A DNA stretch of 64,000 nt, from contig NZ_CP137557.1 of NCBI RefSeq assembly GCF_019249655.2, positions 1,547,001 through 1,611,000 on the forward strand, written 5' to 3'. Made by a program: the position numbers and the translations under genes. The notes under the pieces are model-generated. The model ran no database searches and had not been told where the DNA came from. It was given only the letters and a program-made list of their open reading frames with translations. Positions 18,364-25,659 of the stretch are shown piece by piece. This stretch comes from Segatella copri. GTDB taxonomy: Bacteria; Bacteroidota; Bacteroidia; Bacteroidales; Bacteroidaceae. The stretch's first letter is position 1; each line of letters opens with the position of its first letter.

Positions 18364-18975
18364 CTAGATGGTTACGTCTGCAGAATCGCCGTCGCTTCCG
18401 CCGGTGTCAGTCTTGCCCTGGTCGGTATTGCCGCTTCCCGGGTTTCCGGTTCCGCCGCCTGGATTGTCACCGCCGCCCTGGGCATTTCCGCCGCCTGGAT
18501 TGTTACCGCCGCTTGGAGAATTATCAGGCTCCTCCACGTCGCCCTTGTCGCCGGAAGTAACCTTCTTGATTACATTTCCGTCTTTGTCGTAGCAGGTGAT
18601 TTGGATAGCGGTGCGCTGCAGTTCGTCCTTGATATCCACGTTAGGAGTGAAGATTACGCGTCGGGCGGTAATGAGCCCGCTAGCCACCTCCGTCACGGTT
18701 TCCACGCTCTTGGCTCTCACGCCGAATCTCATGGTTCCCAAACCAGGAATAGCTACGGAGTGGCCTTCGGTGGCCCACGCCTTGATCACCTCGCCAGCCG
18801 CGTCCCAGCACGCCTGCATCACGCCGCGGCTCACACCACTACGGAGCGCCGCCTCCTTAATCACCTTGCTCTCAGAGAGCTTACTGTAAAGTTCGGTGCC
18901 GAGCACGAAACGATACTTACCTTTCAACTCACCCACCTGGATGAGGGTTTCCTTTGCCTTCAGATTAATTGCCAT
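18364..18975 (-). CDS. HU-like DNA-binding protein with Gly/Asn-rich tail
   Basis: 203 residues. Residues 1-120 match the Bacteroidales HU-like group found in accessory modules (MAINLKAKETLIQVGELKGK, VSRGVMQACWDAAGEVIKAW, VAIPGLGTMRFGVRAKSV). Residues about 145-203 form a low-complexity tail of GGGN/GGNP repeats ending DSADVTI, likely disordered. Different subgroup from the two long HU-like proteins at 243 and 55755. Last gene of the accessory module, preceded by a small lipoprotein gene with which it probably shares the promoter at 19375-19382. Confidence 0.8.
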   Translation of the reverse strand: MAINLKAKETLIQVGELKGKYRFVLGTELYSKLSESKVIKEAALRSGVSRGVMQACWDAAGEVIKAWATEGHSVAIPGLGTMRFGVRAKSVETVTEVASGLITARRVIFTPNVDIKDELQRTAIQITCYDKDGNVIKKVTSGDKGDVEEPDNSPSGGNNPGGGNAQGGGDNPGGGTGNPGSGNTDQGKTDTGGSDGDSADVTI

Positions 18976-19039
18976 AATATCTTGAATTTTAAATTGTTAA
19001 TACTTTGTGAGCTATAAACTATAAACTTTTAACTCTAAA

Positions 19040-19246
19040 CTATCTAATGGTGATAGTAGGCACGAAGTGGCTCGAGTCGGCCCTTGTCGAGATGTTGTTC
19101 TCCTGCTGCTGCCGCTGGTTCTTCCCAATCACGAGCCCCGCCGTGCACGAACTGGTGAGGAAGGTGACGATGGCAGAGCATACGGCCACGATGAGATACT
19201 TGATGAATGCCTTCATGTTCACTTTCATGTTCTGTTTCATAAGCAA
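19040..19246 (-). CDS. Small membrane or lipoprotein (smalltalk-like)
   Basis: 68 residues. One hydrophobic segment (FIKYLIVAVCSAIVTFLTSS) ends at a lipobox-like TSSC. Position next to an HU-like gene and size resemble the 'smalltalk' proteins of Bacteroidales accessory modules, but I cannot confirm the family. The true start may be an internal Met (for example at 19216). Function unknown. Confidence 0.6.
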   Translation of the reverse strand: MLMKQNMKVNMKAFIKYLIVAVCSAIVTFLTSSCTAGLVIGKNQRQQQENNISTRADSSHFVPTITIR

Positions 19247-19374
19247 TACGATTTTAAATTGTTAATACTAGCAATCCGGTCTTTCCCCCAGAAGCCATTT
19301 TCCATTTTTCCAACTGGAGAAATATTTTTCTCCAACTAGGAAAGTGATTTTCCAGCGCTTTCTGAATCACGATG

Positions 19375-19382
19375 CAAAGATA
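19375..19382 (-). promoter_or_regulatory. -7 element for the small lipoprotein/HU-like pair
   Basis: TATCTTTG on the minus strand, lying directly after the T-run of the hairpin at 19389-19418. A canonical TTG at the -33 spacing is not evident. Confidence 0.5.
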
Positions 19383-19383
19383 C

Positions 19384-19418
19384 AAAAACAGCCACCATCA
19401 GTTGTGCGATGGTGGCTG
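19384..19418 (-). terminator. Terminator of the DUF4248/primase operon
   Basis: CAGCCACCATC (19389-19399) pairs with GATGGTGGCTG (19408-19418); on the minus strand five T follow (19388-19384). It closes the upstream operon just before the next promoter. Confidence 0.8.
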
Positions 19419-19497
19419 ATGCCGTGCGATGGCGGCACATTTTAAGCTAATAACTTTAAACTATCAACTCTAAACTATTAACTCTAAACTCTCAGCT

Positions 19498-19725
19498 CTA
19501 TCCCGGTTCCCCCAGATACTCCACGATAGCCTTCACCTGCTTGGGCGAAAACGATTTGCTCGTCTTGCAGTATCCCATCATCTGCAGCTCCTCCCATAGT
19601 GGGGTGCAGCGGCGAATCCAGACCATCAGATGGTTGACAGCTGTGCGAGGGTAACTCTCGGGAAAGTACATCAAGGCAAGTTCCTTCTTGGTGTACGTAC
19701 GAATCTTGAAATCTTCTATCATCAT
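19498..19725 (-). CDS. DUF4248 family protein
   Basis: 75 residues with the family pattern YTKKELALMYFPE, AVNHLMVWIRRC, and SFSPKQVKAIVEYLGEP. The pattern suggests a small DNA-binding fold (helix-turn-helix like) but no function is established. It sits directly downstream of the primase-like gene (51 bases) and is regularly found with it in Bacteroidales accessory regions. Confidence 0.75.
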   Translation of the reverse strand: MMIEDFKIRTYTKKELALMYFPESYPRTAVNHLMVWIRRCTPLWEELQMMGYCKTSKSFSPKQVKAIVEYLGEPG

Positions 19726-19776
19726 AATCCTTCAATTTATCATAATCCTTCTATTTGCTTAAGGAATTACTAAACT

Positions 19777-20922
19777 CTATTTTTTCTCTTTCAGATAATA
19801 TTCGCTGAAGTCCTTGCACTCTGGTGGCAACTGGTGGTGCACCAGCTGGGGCAGAATCTCCTTGAGCTGCATGAAGAGGCTTTCGCCTGGCGCATCCCTG
19901 TCGGGAAACATGTGCCACTCCGTGTGGAGCTTTTCTCCTATTTCCGCCAGCCATTTCTTATCTTCCGGCTTCAGCAGCGTAGCAGAAGGGATGGCTATCG
20001 CCTTGTGCCCGGCAGAGAGCATCGCCCAGCAGTCGCTGCTTCCCTCCGTAATGAAAAGCCTCTCGCCCGGCTTCAGCATCTTCACCACAGGAAGATTATA
20101 GATGCTGCATCGGGCACCATAAGGGAAGCGGAAGCGGGGAGCTGTCGGCTCCGTCTGATGTGAACCTTCCACCCCGTGTGAAGGAGCATCTGTGTCATCT
20201 GTGAAGCCTGTGTCATCTGTGAAACCTGTATCATCTGTGTCATCTGTGAAATCTGTGGGCGATTTGTCAGCAGCAAGCCCCTTCGCCTCCGTGGGCATCT
20301 TCTTGTAATCCAGATTTCTGTTTTGAATCCCGATCAGGTTCCCCTCCATGTCGAAGTAGGGAATCTGCAGCCAGTTCACCCCCTTTCTATCCGTCCACGA
20401 AGTCAATCTGCACCATCTCGCCACTCTCTCATCAATCCTTCTTTCATCGAAAAGGAATCTTCTGGCCGCCCCGTTGAGCCAGGGATGCTCAAAGAATCTC
20501 GCATACTTCCCGGCATCGAAGGAGGAGGATAGTGATGCCTTCGAAGAAGTTTCGGAAGAATCTTCCGAAGAAGTTTCCGAAGATGTTTCCGAAGAGGAAG
20601 AGGATAGGGAGATGGGTGAAGAGGAAGAAACCACCTTCGGATGCGAATCTTCCAGATAAACCCCATTCACCTCCGCCAGCCATCGGCAGGCCGAGAGGAA
20701 ATCCTTCCCCAGGTATTTCATCACCAGGTCGATGGTGCCTACGGAATCCCCCATGCAAACATAGCAGCGGCAGCTGTTCCTTCTTGTGTTGAACGAGAGG
20801 CTGGCGTGGTGGTCGTCATGAAAGGGGCAGAGCGCCTTGTGCCGCTTCACCACCATTCCCAGCTGCTCGGCGACCCCCTCAATAGGCAGGTCGCGCAGCT
20901 TCTGAATCTCATATTTCTCCAT
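19777..20922 (-). CDS. CHC2 zinc-finger/Toprim primase-like protein
   Basis: 381 residues. The N-terminal zinc finger (CPFHDDHHASLSFN then CRCYVCMGDSVGTIDLVMKY, residues about 32-70) is the DnaG-type CHC2 fold. The C-terminal half has a Toprim-like segment: LFITEGSSDCWAMLSAG (E and G/S), then PDRDAPGE with the DxD-like acidic pair. It probably primes DNA synthesis for the element. Odd: a Ser/Glu linker at residues about 100-130, and a Thr/Asp repeat (TDDTGF units, about residues 222-246) coded by an ATCTGTG-type tandem repeat. Followed by DUF4248 and preceded by the P-loop protein (41 bases). Confidence 0.8.
   Translation of the reverse strand: MEKYEIQKLRDLPIEGVAEQLGMVVKRHKALCPFHDDHHASLSFNTRRNSCRCYVCMGDSVGTIDLVMKYLGKDFLSACRWLAEVNGVYLEDSHPKVVSSSSPISLSSSSSETSSETSSEDSSETSSKASLSSSFDAGKYARFFEHPWLNGAARRFLFDERRIDERVARWCRLTSWTDRKGVNWLQIPYFDMEGNLIGIQNRNLDYKKMPTEAKGLAADKSPTDFTDDTDDTGFTDDTGFTDDTDAPSHGVEGSHQTEPTAPRFRFPYGARCSIYNLPVVKMLKPGERLFITEGSSDCWAMLSAGHKAIAIPSATLLKPEDKKWLAEIGEKLHTEWHMFPDRDAPGESLFMQLKEILPQLVHHQLPPECKDFSEYYLKEKK
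20180..20260. repeat. In-frame ATCTGTG-type tandem repeat inside primase-like gene
   Basis: Repeated CATCTGTG-TCATCTGTG units encode the TDDTGF repeats on the opposite strand. The motif is shared with intergenic repeats at 5302 and 32593. Confidence 0.6.
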
Positions 20923-20963
20923 AAAATTTCATTTTCAAAATCTTATATTTCTCCAATTTAATC

Positions 20964-22298
20964 TCATTTTTCCTTACTCTTAACCTTTGCTGCCGGCGAC
21001 CCCGTAAGATACTCCTGCGTCTTCGTGTAAAGCCCTGTCTGGCTGCTGTAGGTGATGAACTTGCGGTTCTTCCATACGTCGATTTGATGCTTGGTGCCTT
21101 CCTTGCTCTTTCCAAGGCTCAGGCGAAGTGCTTCCAGCTGCTGCTCGTTGAAAGAATGTTCAAGACTGTCGAGCATGTTCTTAGGACCACTTCTCTGCAC
21201 CTCTTCTTCGTGGGCATCATATCCCTTGAACATGTCGCCAAACACCTTCACCTTCGACCACAGGTCGTAATAGCAAAACCATACTACGAACTCGCCGATG
21301 GAGCGCGTCCACGTCTGGTCGTTCAGAATCCAGAGCACAGCCCCCTTCTTCCATGCCGAAAAGATGCTGCGGTGGGATAGTTCCCAAAGAGTATCATCAT
21401 CGGCAAGGTCGGCAAGCCTGGCCATTTCTTCTGCCAGCTGGTCGGCCACCTTGTTGAGCTGTTTCACCACAAAGGTACCCTTGCAGTTGTCCAGGCGCAG
21501 CAGATAGCTGTCTAGATTCTTCAGGAATTCCTCGTCATACGAACCCTGTCGTGGAATCCTGCCGCTACGCTCGCCACGAGCCTTGTAGGCAAAGGGGATG
21601 CGCCCGAAGAAACCATTGGTGATGTCTTTCTTGTAGAACAGGCGGGCTGCTTCTGGGGTAGAAGTGAAGGTAAGATTCACACGGAGCACGGGATTACCCG
21701 TTACGCCATCAGCCGTGGCGCGCAAGGCACCTGCTCTCTGGCAGTCGTAGATGTTTCTCACCATCTGGCTCACCTGCTTATGGCCACCGCAGATTCTATC
21801 CGCCATCTCCACCTCGGGCAGGTTGATGTATTGGGTTCTCTCGCCCAGTTTCTCGCATGCCATGGCATTCTGAATGAAGGCGGGGTTGGTTACGTCGGCA
21901 GGTGGAAACCAGAAACTCACGTCAGGACGCTCGGGCTTTTCCTTGTTGGCGCCCTTGGTTTTCATCTGTCGCTGCCAATCCACCAGTTTCTTGAACTCAG
22001 TCTCATCATGCTTGCGAAAAGTGCGCATGATGGCCTCTACAAGATGACCCAGTTGCGCCTTTCCGATACCCGAAGGGCCTATCAAATGTCCCATCTGACC
22101 GCACATTTCATAGAATTTGTTGTCGGAATACATGAATCTTACGCCCGTGAGATGGGCTGCCAAAGCCGGAATTGCCATCGGAATGAGCACTTCTCGCATG
22201 TCTTTTGATGCCTGCGAGATGGCTAATTTCACGAATTCCGTGCCTTTGCTGGGTTTGGGCATCGCCGGAGCGGTGCTGCTGAAAATATTGTAACTCAT
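20964..22298 (-). CDS. P-loop protein of the DUF3987/VapE-like replication type
   Basis: 444 residues. A Walker A-like loop GPSGIGKAQL (about residues 74-83) replaces the usual GKT/S with GKA, which may weaken nucleotide binding. Later FTSTPEAAR is in the place of a sensor motif. Layout and position next to a CHC2 primase fit the DUF3987/VapE-like helicase proteins of mobile elements; function in replication is inferred. C-terminal residues 400-444 are basic (ending PAAKVKSKEK). Preceded by an AT-rich region flanked by inverted repeats. Confidence 0.6.
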   Translation of the reverse strand: MSYNIFSSTAPAMPKPSKGTEFVKLAISQASKDMREVLIPMAIPALAAHLTGVRFMYSDNKFYEMCGQMGHLIGPSGIGKAQLGHLVEAIMRTFRKHDETEFKKLVDWQRQMKTKGANKEKPERPDVSFWFPPADVTNPAFIQNAMACEKLGERTQYINLPEVEMADRICGGHKQVSQMVRNIYDCQRAGALRATADGVTGNPVLRVNLTFTSTPEAARLFYKKDITNGFFGRIPFAYKARGERSGRIPRQGSYDEEFLKNLDSYLLRLDNCKGTFVVKQLNKVADQLAEEMARLADLADDDTLWELSHRSIFSAWKKGAVLWILNDQTWTRSIGEFVVWFCYYDLWSKVKVFGDMFKGYDAHEEEVQRSGPKNMLDSLEHSFNEQQLEALRLSLGKSKEGTKHQIDVWKNRKFITYSSQTGLYTKTQEYLTGSPAAKVKSKEK

Positions 22299-22347
22299 TG
22301 CTTTCTAGAGAATTAAATTAAAATATTACTTGTCGTTGGCTGGTCAA

Positions 22348-22499
22348 AAATCTCAGTCTCAGTCTCTCAGTTGTTTTAAATGTGGCATCCGCCTCTTTAT
22401 ATTATATATATAACTAATTAAATATCAATAAGTTATAAACGCTTTAAAAGCGGGTAAAGGGTTGGATTGTGACTTTTTTCCTAACTGAGACTGAGATTT
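22348..22499. repeat. Inverted repeat flanking an AT-rich spacer
   Basis: AAATCTCAGTCTCAGT (22348-22363) recurs inverted as ACTGAGACTGAGATTT (22484-22499), around a 120-base AT-rich stretch with an ATATATATA run. It lies between two genes of the replication module. It may be an origin or operator, or a long-range hairpin. Confidence 0.6.
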
Positions 22500-22509
22500 G
22501 AGAGATTTT

Positions 22510-22896
22510 CTATCCCTGTCCGCTTATTGCACACAGCTCCTTGGCTGCCAGCAGGCAGAAATTCTGGAAGGTGAATTTCTCCGTGAACCGAGGTCGGTTG
22601 AAGGTTGGATAGAGTGTACCGTCGTTTTTGCGGTTCACGTTGATGTATGTACCTTCATACACGTGCGGATTTCTCTGCACCACCTTATCCGTCTTCTTCT
22701 CGGAGTCGTTCTGCACGAATGTGAAGTGGTCTTCGCCGTCGTGCGTGATGGCTCCGTCCAGATACTCGCCTATGCCCAGGCGTCCAGGCTTGCGGGTTAT
22801 CAACTTGAGGTCGATTCCCAACTCTGTGTTGGGGTAGAAACCTTTTTCTAACTTTTTAGAACTTTCGTTCATGTTGGCATTTAATACTGCATTCAT
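22510..22896 (-). CDS. Unknown protein of the accessory module
   Basis: 128 residues, no family recognised. It reads as a compact alpha/beta protein: LGIDLKLITRKPGRLGIGEY, DGEDHFTFVQN, HVYEGTYINVNRKNDGTLY. A start at the second Met (MNESSKKLEKG) is also possible. First gene of the module, with a -7 element TATCTTTG at 23047-23040 on the minus strand and a leader of about 135 bases holding a hairpin (GGTAC/GTACC, TGACA/TGTCA around 22929-22978). Confidence 0.6.
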   Translation of the reverse strand: MNAVLNANMNESSKKLEKGFYPNTELGIDLKLITRKPGRLGIGEYLDGAITHDGEDHFTFVQNDSEKKTDKVVQRNPHVYEGTYINVNRKNDGTLYPTFNRPRFTEKFTFQNFCLLAAKELCAISGQG

Positions 22897-23197
22897 CTTT
22901 TATTAGCGTATTAAATAAGCCTCTCTGGTACGGTGACATTCGAAGAGGTTTCCCTGTCATCTTTTCTAGTACCGTCATTCCCCATTTTGTGATTTGCAAC
23001 TCACTTGATGGGTAGTCATTTTGTTTTCAAATGACGATGCAAAGATAGGCAAAAAGGAAAAGCTCATGGGAGAAAAAAGAATCTTTCGTCAGGCTGCGGA
23101 ATGAAAAGGAATGAAAAGGAAAGAAAAAGGAAAGAATCGAGGAAAATAGGGGAAATGAACTCTGATGAATTTGTATTTTTCAGTTTTTATGGAAGGA

Positions 23198-23254
23198 AAA
23201 ATCGTTTTTCCGCTCTGATTTTCTATCTTATCGAGGAAAATGAGCGGAAAAACG
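23198..23254 (-). terminator. Terminator of the unknown two-gene operon
   Basis: CGTTTTTCCGCTC-TTTTC (23203-23223) pairs with GAAAATGAGCGGAAAAACG (23236-23254), about 19 bp with a 2-base bulge. On the minus strand ATTTTT follows. The DNA around it (23050-23320) is A/G-rich and holds no gene. Confidence 0.7.
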
Positions 23255-23332
23255 AGGAATTTGTGCGGAAAATCGGGAGATTTTTGCGGAAATATGTGGA
23301 ATATATTCGGCTACAACAATAAAAAAGTAAGA

Positions 23333-24175
23333 TTATTGGTTCATCGCATTGCTTATTGCCTTGCTTATTGCCTTGTTCCAATTGTCTTTCTTGGTTTTAT
23401 ACAATTCATGTTCATTCAGAATCTTCCACAGAGGACTTTTGAAAGAGTTATCATAGTTAGAAATCTTTTTTTCATGAATGTATTTTGCTGTAATCCTGGC
23501 TGTTGCAGGATCAGAACTGGCGGCTTTTACCTCTTTTATATAGGCGATGATATGAGCCAGTTGGTCTTCGCCTGTATAGAAAAATGGTTTCAGGTCTTGG
23601 ATGAGTTTTCTGTTCATACCCTCATACTTAATGGTATCTTCTATCAGTTGCGACAACCATTTGTCGGGGTCATCTATATAGCCCAGTGTATAGACTTTGA
23701 TTTCTTCGTGCTGCTGTTCTGGAAGTTTTGAATTAATATCTTCGAGGATCTTGCGATAATCAATATCATGTGATTTAAGATTCCCCGTCAGACGATGTGC
23801 CCAATGGTCGTAGGCATCTTTTTTGTCATAACATTGGAAAAGCAGGTAGGCTACCCATGTTATACTGACACTAGTGGCCAATTTTGAATCGACATTATTT
23901 TCGCTAGAGTCGAATTCACGCAGGCGACAGAAAAGATTGTCGAAAGCATTCTCAAAGTCATAATCTTCTGATTGTTCCTTTATATCGTCTATCATGTTTA
24001 TTACTTCCACGAAAAATTCGATAGTAGAGAACCGCATGGCATTCATGCGGCTCTCATACTGTTTGCAACTCTTGGCTATCACCTTTAAAATAGTGTTGTC
24101 CTTGAAAGAATTATTGATGAGGTCTTGTGAGTTTTTTGGGAGGCGTTGTTGCATCTTCTGTTTTCTTAATGTCAT
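23333..24175 (-). CDS. Unknown protein, second gene of a defence-like operon
   Basis: 280 residues, no known domain recognised. The sequence looks all-helical with many charged residues and no membrane segment or signal peptide; C-terminal ITAKYIHEKKI then WKILNEHELY may form a small helical domain. The start overlaps the end of the upstream gene by 65 bases, which suggests translational coupling, so the two proteins probably act together. A later Met (MQQRLPKN) is an alternative start. Base composition is lower in GC than the core genes. A defence role is inferred only from neighbourhood. Confidence 0.65.
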   Translation of the reverse strand: MTLRKQKMQQRLPKNSQDLINNSFKDNTILKVIAKSCKQYESRMNAMRFSTIEFFVEVINMIDDIKEQSEDYDFENAFDNLFCRLREFDSSENNVDSKLATSVSITWVAYLLFQCYDKKDAYDHWAHRLTGNLKSHDIDYRKILEDINSKLPEQQHEEIKVYTLGYIDDPDKWLSQLIEDTIKYEGMNRKLIQDLKPFFYTGEDQLAHIIAYIKEVKAASSDPATARITAKYIHEKKISNYDNSFKSPLWKILNEHELYKTKKDNWNKAISKAISNAMNQ

Positions 24176-25103
24176 TTATACTGTTCTTGAGCCATTCCTC
24201 CAGAGTGGAAACATCTTCGGTTGCACTTATAGAAGAACCTATCTGGAATTTCTCTATAGCTCTCTCTGGGAGGAAGTACATAGGCACTACTTCGTCGTTG
24301 AGGCAGATGATGCCGCTTTTGCTCAATTTCACCTTTACCTCACACTCGTTATTCTCTATAAACTTGTTGATATAGAACATTTTATCGATAGAGTTTCTAA
24401 CGCTCTGCTCGCTTGCCTCTTTGCCATATTTGTATCCGGCAAACACCTCTTTGGCTTCGTTCTCCAATCCTTCTTCGATAAAACCATTGATATTGCTGTT
24501 GCGGGTGTAATCAGAATACGTGGTGTTATCTTTGTCACGCTTGGCCGACAGGCAAACTTGGGTTACATAGTCGTTGTTCTCTCTGCATTTTCTTTTTACA
24601 ACATCCCATGCCTGTGCTTCCATATAGATTTCCTCAAAGTCTACAGTATAGCCAAATGTCTTTATCATTCGATCGAAGTTCTGCTTCAGAATCTTGGTAA
24701 TCTTGTCCATCTTTCCATAGAATGCACCCGCTTTTTTTTCTATAGCCACATATTTCATTTCTGGCTGATTTAAGAAGATGATGTGGCAAAAAGGATATGA
24801 TGTTTCTGTCGTTTCTTCATAGTCATCTACGGCATTGGTTGTGGTACCTGTTGGCAAGGTTCTTTTCAGATCTTTGTCATCGTTGAGTCTAAACACGATG
24901 ATATCTTTGCGCACGGCAAAGGTATCATTTCGCAAGCTGACATCAGCTTTACCTTTCTTCATGTACATAGTTAATTTCTCTCCGGCATGGAAAAGGCCAG
25001 TAAAACGCTTTCTGATCTCTTCGATGGTTACTCTCTTATCAGGTATAGTATCAGGATCTTCCTGGAAGCTATATCTAAGAAAAATGAATTTCTGTTGTTT
25101 CAT
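24111..25103 (-). CDS. Unknown protein, first gene of a defence-like operon
   Basis: 330 residues, no family recognised. The first half (1-120) reads as a beta-rich domain (FIFLRYSFQED, VSLRNDTFAVRKDIIVFRLNDD), the second as mixed alpha/beta (GYTVDFEEIYMEAQAW, VTQVCLSAKRD, then ECEVKVKLSKSGIICLNDE). No clear catalytic triad or transmembrane helix. Coupled to the 280-residue gene by overlap. The promoter at 25152-25182 diverges from that of the candidate ncRNA at 25309-25592. Confidence 0.65.
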   Translation of the reverse strand: MKQQKFIFLRYSFQEDPDTIPDKRVTIEEIRKRFTGLFHAGEKLTMYMKKGKADVSLRNDTFAVRKDIIVFRLNDDKDLKRTLPTGTTTNAVDDYEETTETSYPFCHIIFLNQPEMKYVAIEKKAGAFYGKMDKITKILKQNFDRMIKTFGYTVDFEEIYMEAQAWDVVKRKCRENNDYVTQVCLSAKRDKDNTTYSDYTRNSNINGFIEEGLENEAKEVFAGYKYGKEASEQSVRNSIDKMFYINKFIENNECEVKVKLSKSGIICLNDEVVPMYFLPERAIEKFQIGSSISATEDVSTLEEWLKNSINDIKKTEDATTPPKKLTRPHQ

Positions 25104-25151
25104 TAGATATTATTTTTTTTTTTAGCAAGGGTAAACGATGCTTTATAGATA

Positions 25152-25182
25152 CAAAGGTACAATTAATAACTGAATTGACAAA
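25152..25182 (-). promoter_or_regulatory. Promoter of the unknown two-gene operon
   Basis: Minus strand: TTTG (25182-25179), 19-base spacer, TACCTTTG (25159-25152). Confidence 0.7.
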
Positions 25183-25271
25183 ATATTATCGTAAGAAAAT
25201 GAGAAATGAATATAAAAAAGTGAGATATTTGTTATATTTGAGTATAAAAATGAAAATAAATCCCATTTCAT

Positions 25272-25302
25272 TTTGTCTTTTGCCAGTTTCTTTGTACCTT
25301 TG
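25272..25302 (+). promoter_or_regulatory. Promoter of the candidate ncRNA
   Basis: TTTG (25272-25275), a 19-base spacer and TACCTTTG (25295-25302). Start of transcription expected near 25309. Confidence 0.7.
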
Positions 25303-25308
25303 CGCATG

Positions 25309-25592
25309 GATTCGGCAGAAGCCGCTTCCAGACATTTTAGTAAAAACAAAGCATTGACTATTATTTCGCGTTCATAAAGAAAAAGCCTGAGAAACTGATT
25401 TCTTTTCCGCAGAAGGAGTAATCGGAATGCTGTTAGCGGTAAGACCTCTATTGAGGAGGATTGCCCGTATGCTCACATTAGTAAGTCGATGTTCATACCT
25501 ATACGGTGTGGACATCCGGTCCTATGTGAGCATCGGGTTTTCATTCTCAGGCTTCCCGTGAACGCGAAAGGAAAGGTGTCCGCACCTTTTTT
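25309..25592 (+). ncRNA. Candidate non-coding RNA with a four-way-junction fold
   Basis: Own promoter and own terminator, no plausible reading frame. Two 11-bp closing stems, TTTCGCGTTCA/TGAACGCGAAA (25364-25374/25559-25569) and AAGCCTGAGAA/TTCTCAGGCTT (25383-25393/25544-25554), enclose three hairpins. Hairpin A: CTGATT/AATCGG (25395-25400/25420-25425) with an inner stem. Hairpin B: GGTAA/TTGCC (25438-25442/25461-25465) with CCTC/GAGG. Hairpin C: ATGCTCACAT/ATGTGAGCAT (25469-25478/25524-25533) with an apical 12-bp stem 25488-25499/25505-25516. It lies between a divergent unknown operon and a methylase gene. It may belong to a known Bacteroidales family such as 6S or Bacteroidales-1 RNA; I could not test this. 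Confidence 0.7.
25572..25592 (+). terminator. Terminator of the candidate ncRNA
   Basis: AAAGGTG-TCCG-CACCTTT (25572-25589), a 7-bp stem with a TCCG loop, followed by T to 25592. Confidence 0.85.
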
Positions 25593-25659
25593 ATTCATTC
25601 CAGTCCCCTGATGTAAGCCGTTTTGATAGTTGGATGCAGCTATTAATAACTATCAGAAT

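Larger units (their letters stand above)
18364..22896 (-). mobile_element. Putative replication module of an integrated element
   Basis: Six minus-strand genes run from an unknown 128-residue protein through a P-loop protein, a CHC2/Toprim primase-like protein, DUF4248, a small lipoprotein and an HU-like protein. In Bacteroidales this set commonly travels together in accessory regions. No integrase, att site or structural phage gene is seen here, so element borders are not defined and it may be a remnant. Confidence 0.45.

Noticed and set aside
18364..22896. Intact prophage
   Set aside because: No integrase, terminase, portal, capsid or tail gene is visible.
24111..25103. Kiwa (KwaA/KwaB) system
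   Set aside because: Neither protein has the membrane helices expected of KwaA, and I could not recognise a KwaB-type domain.
25309..25592. Retron ncRNA
   Set aside because: No reverse-transcriptase gene is in the neighbourhood.
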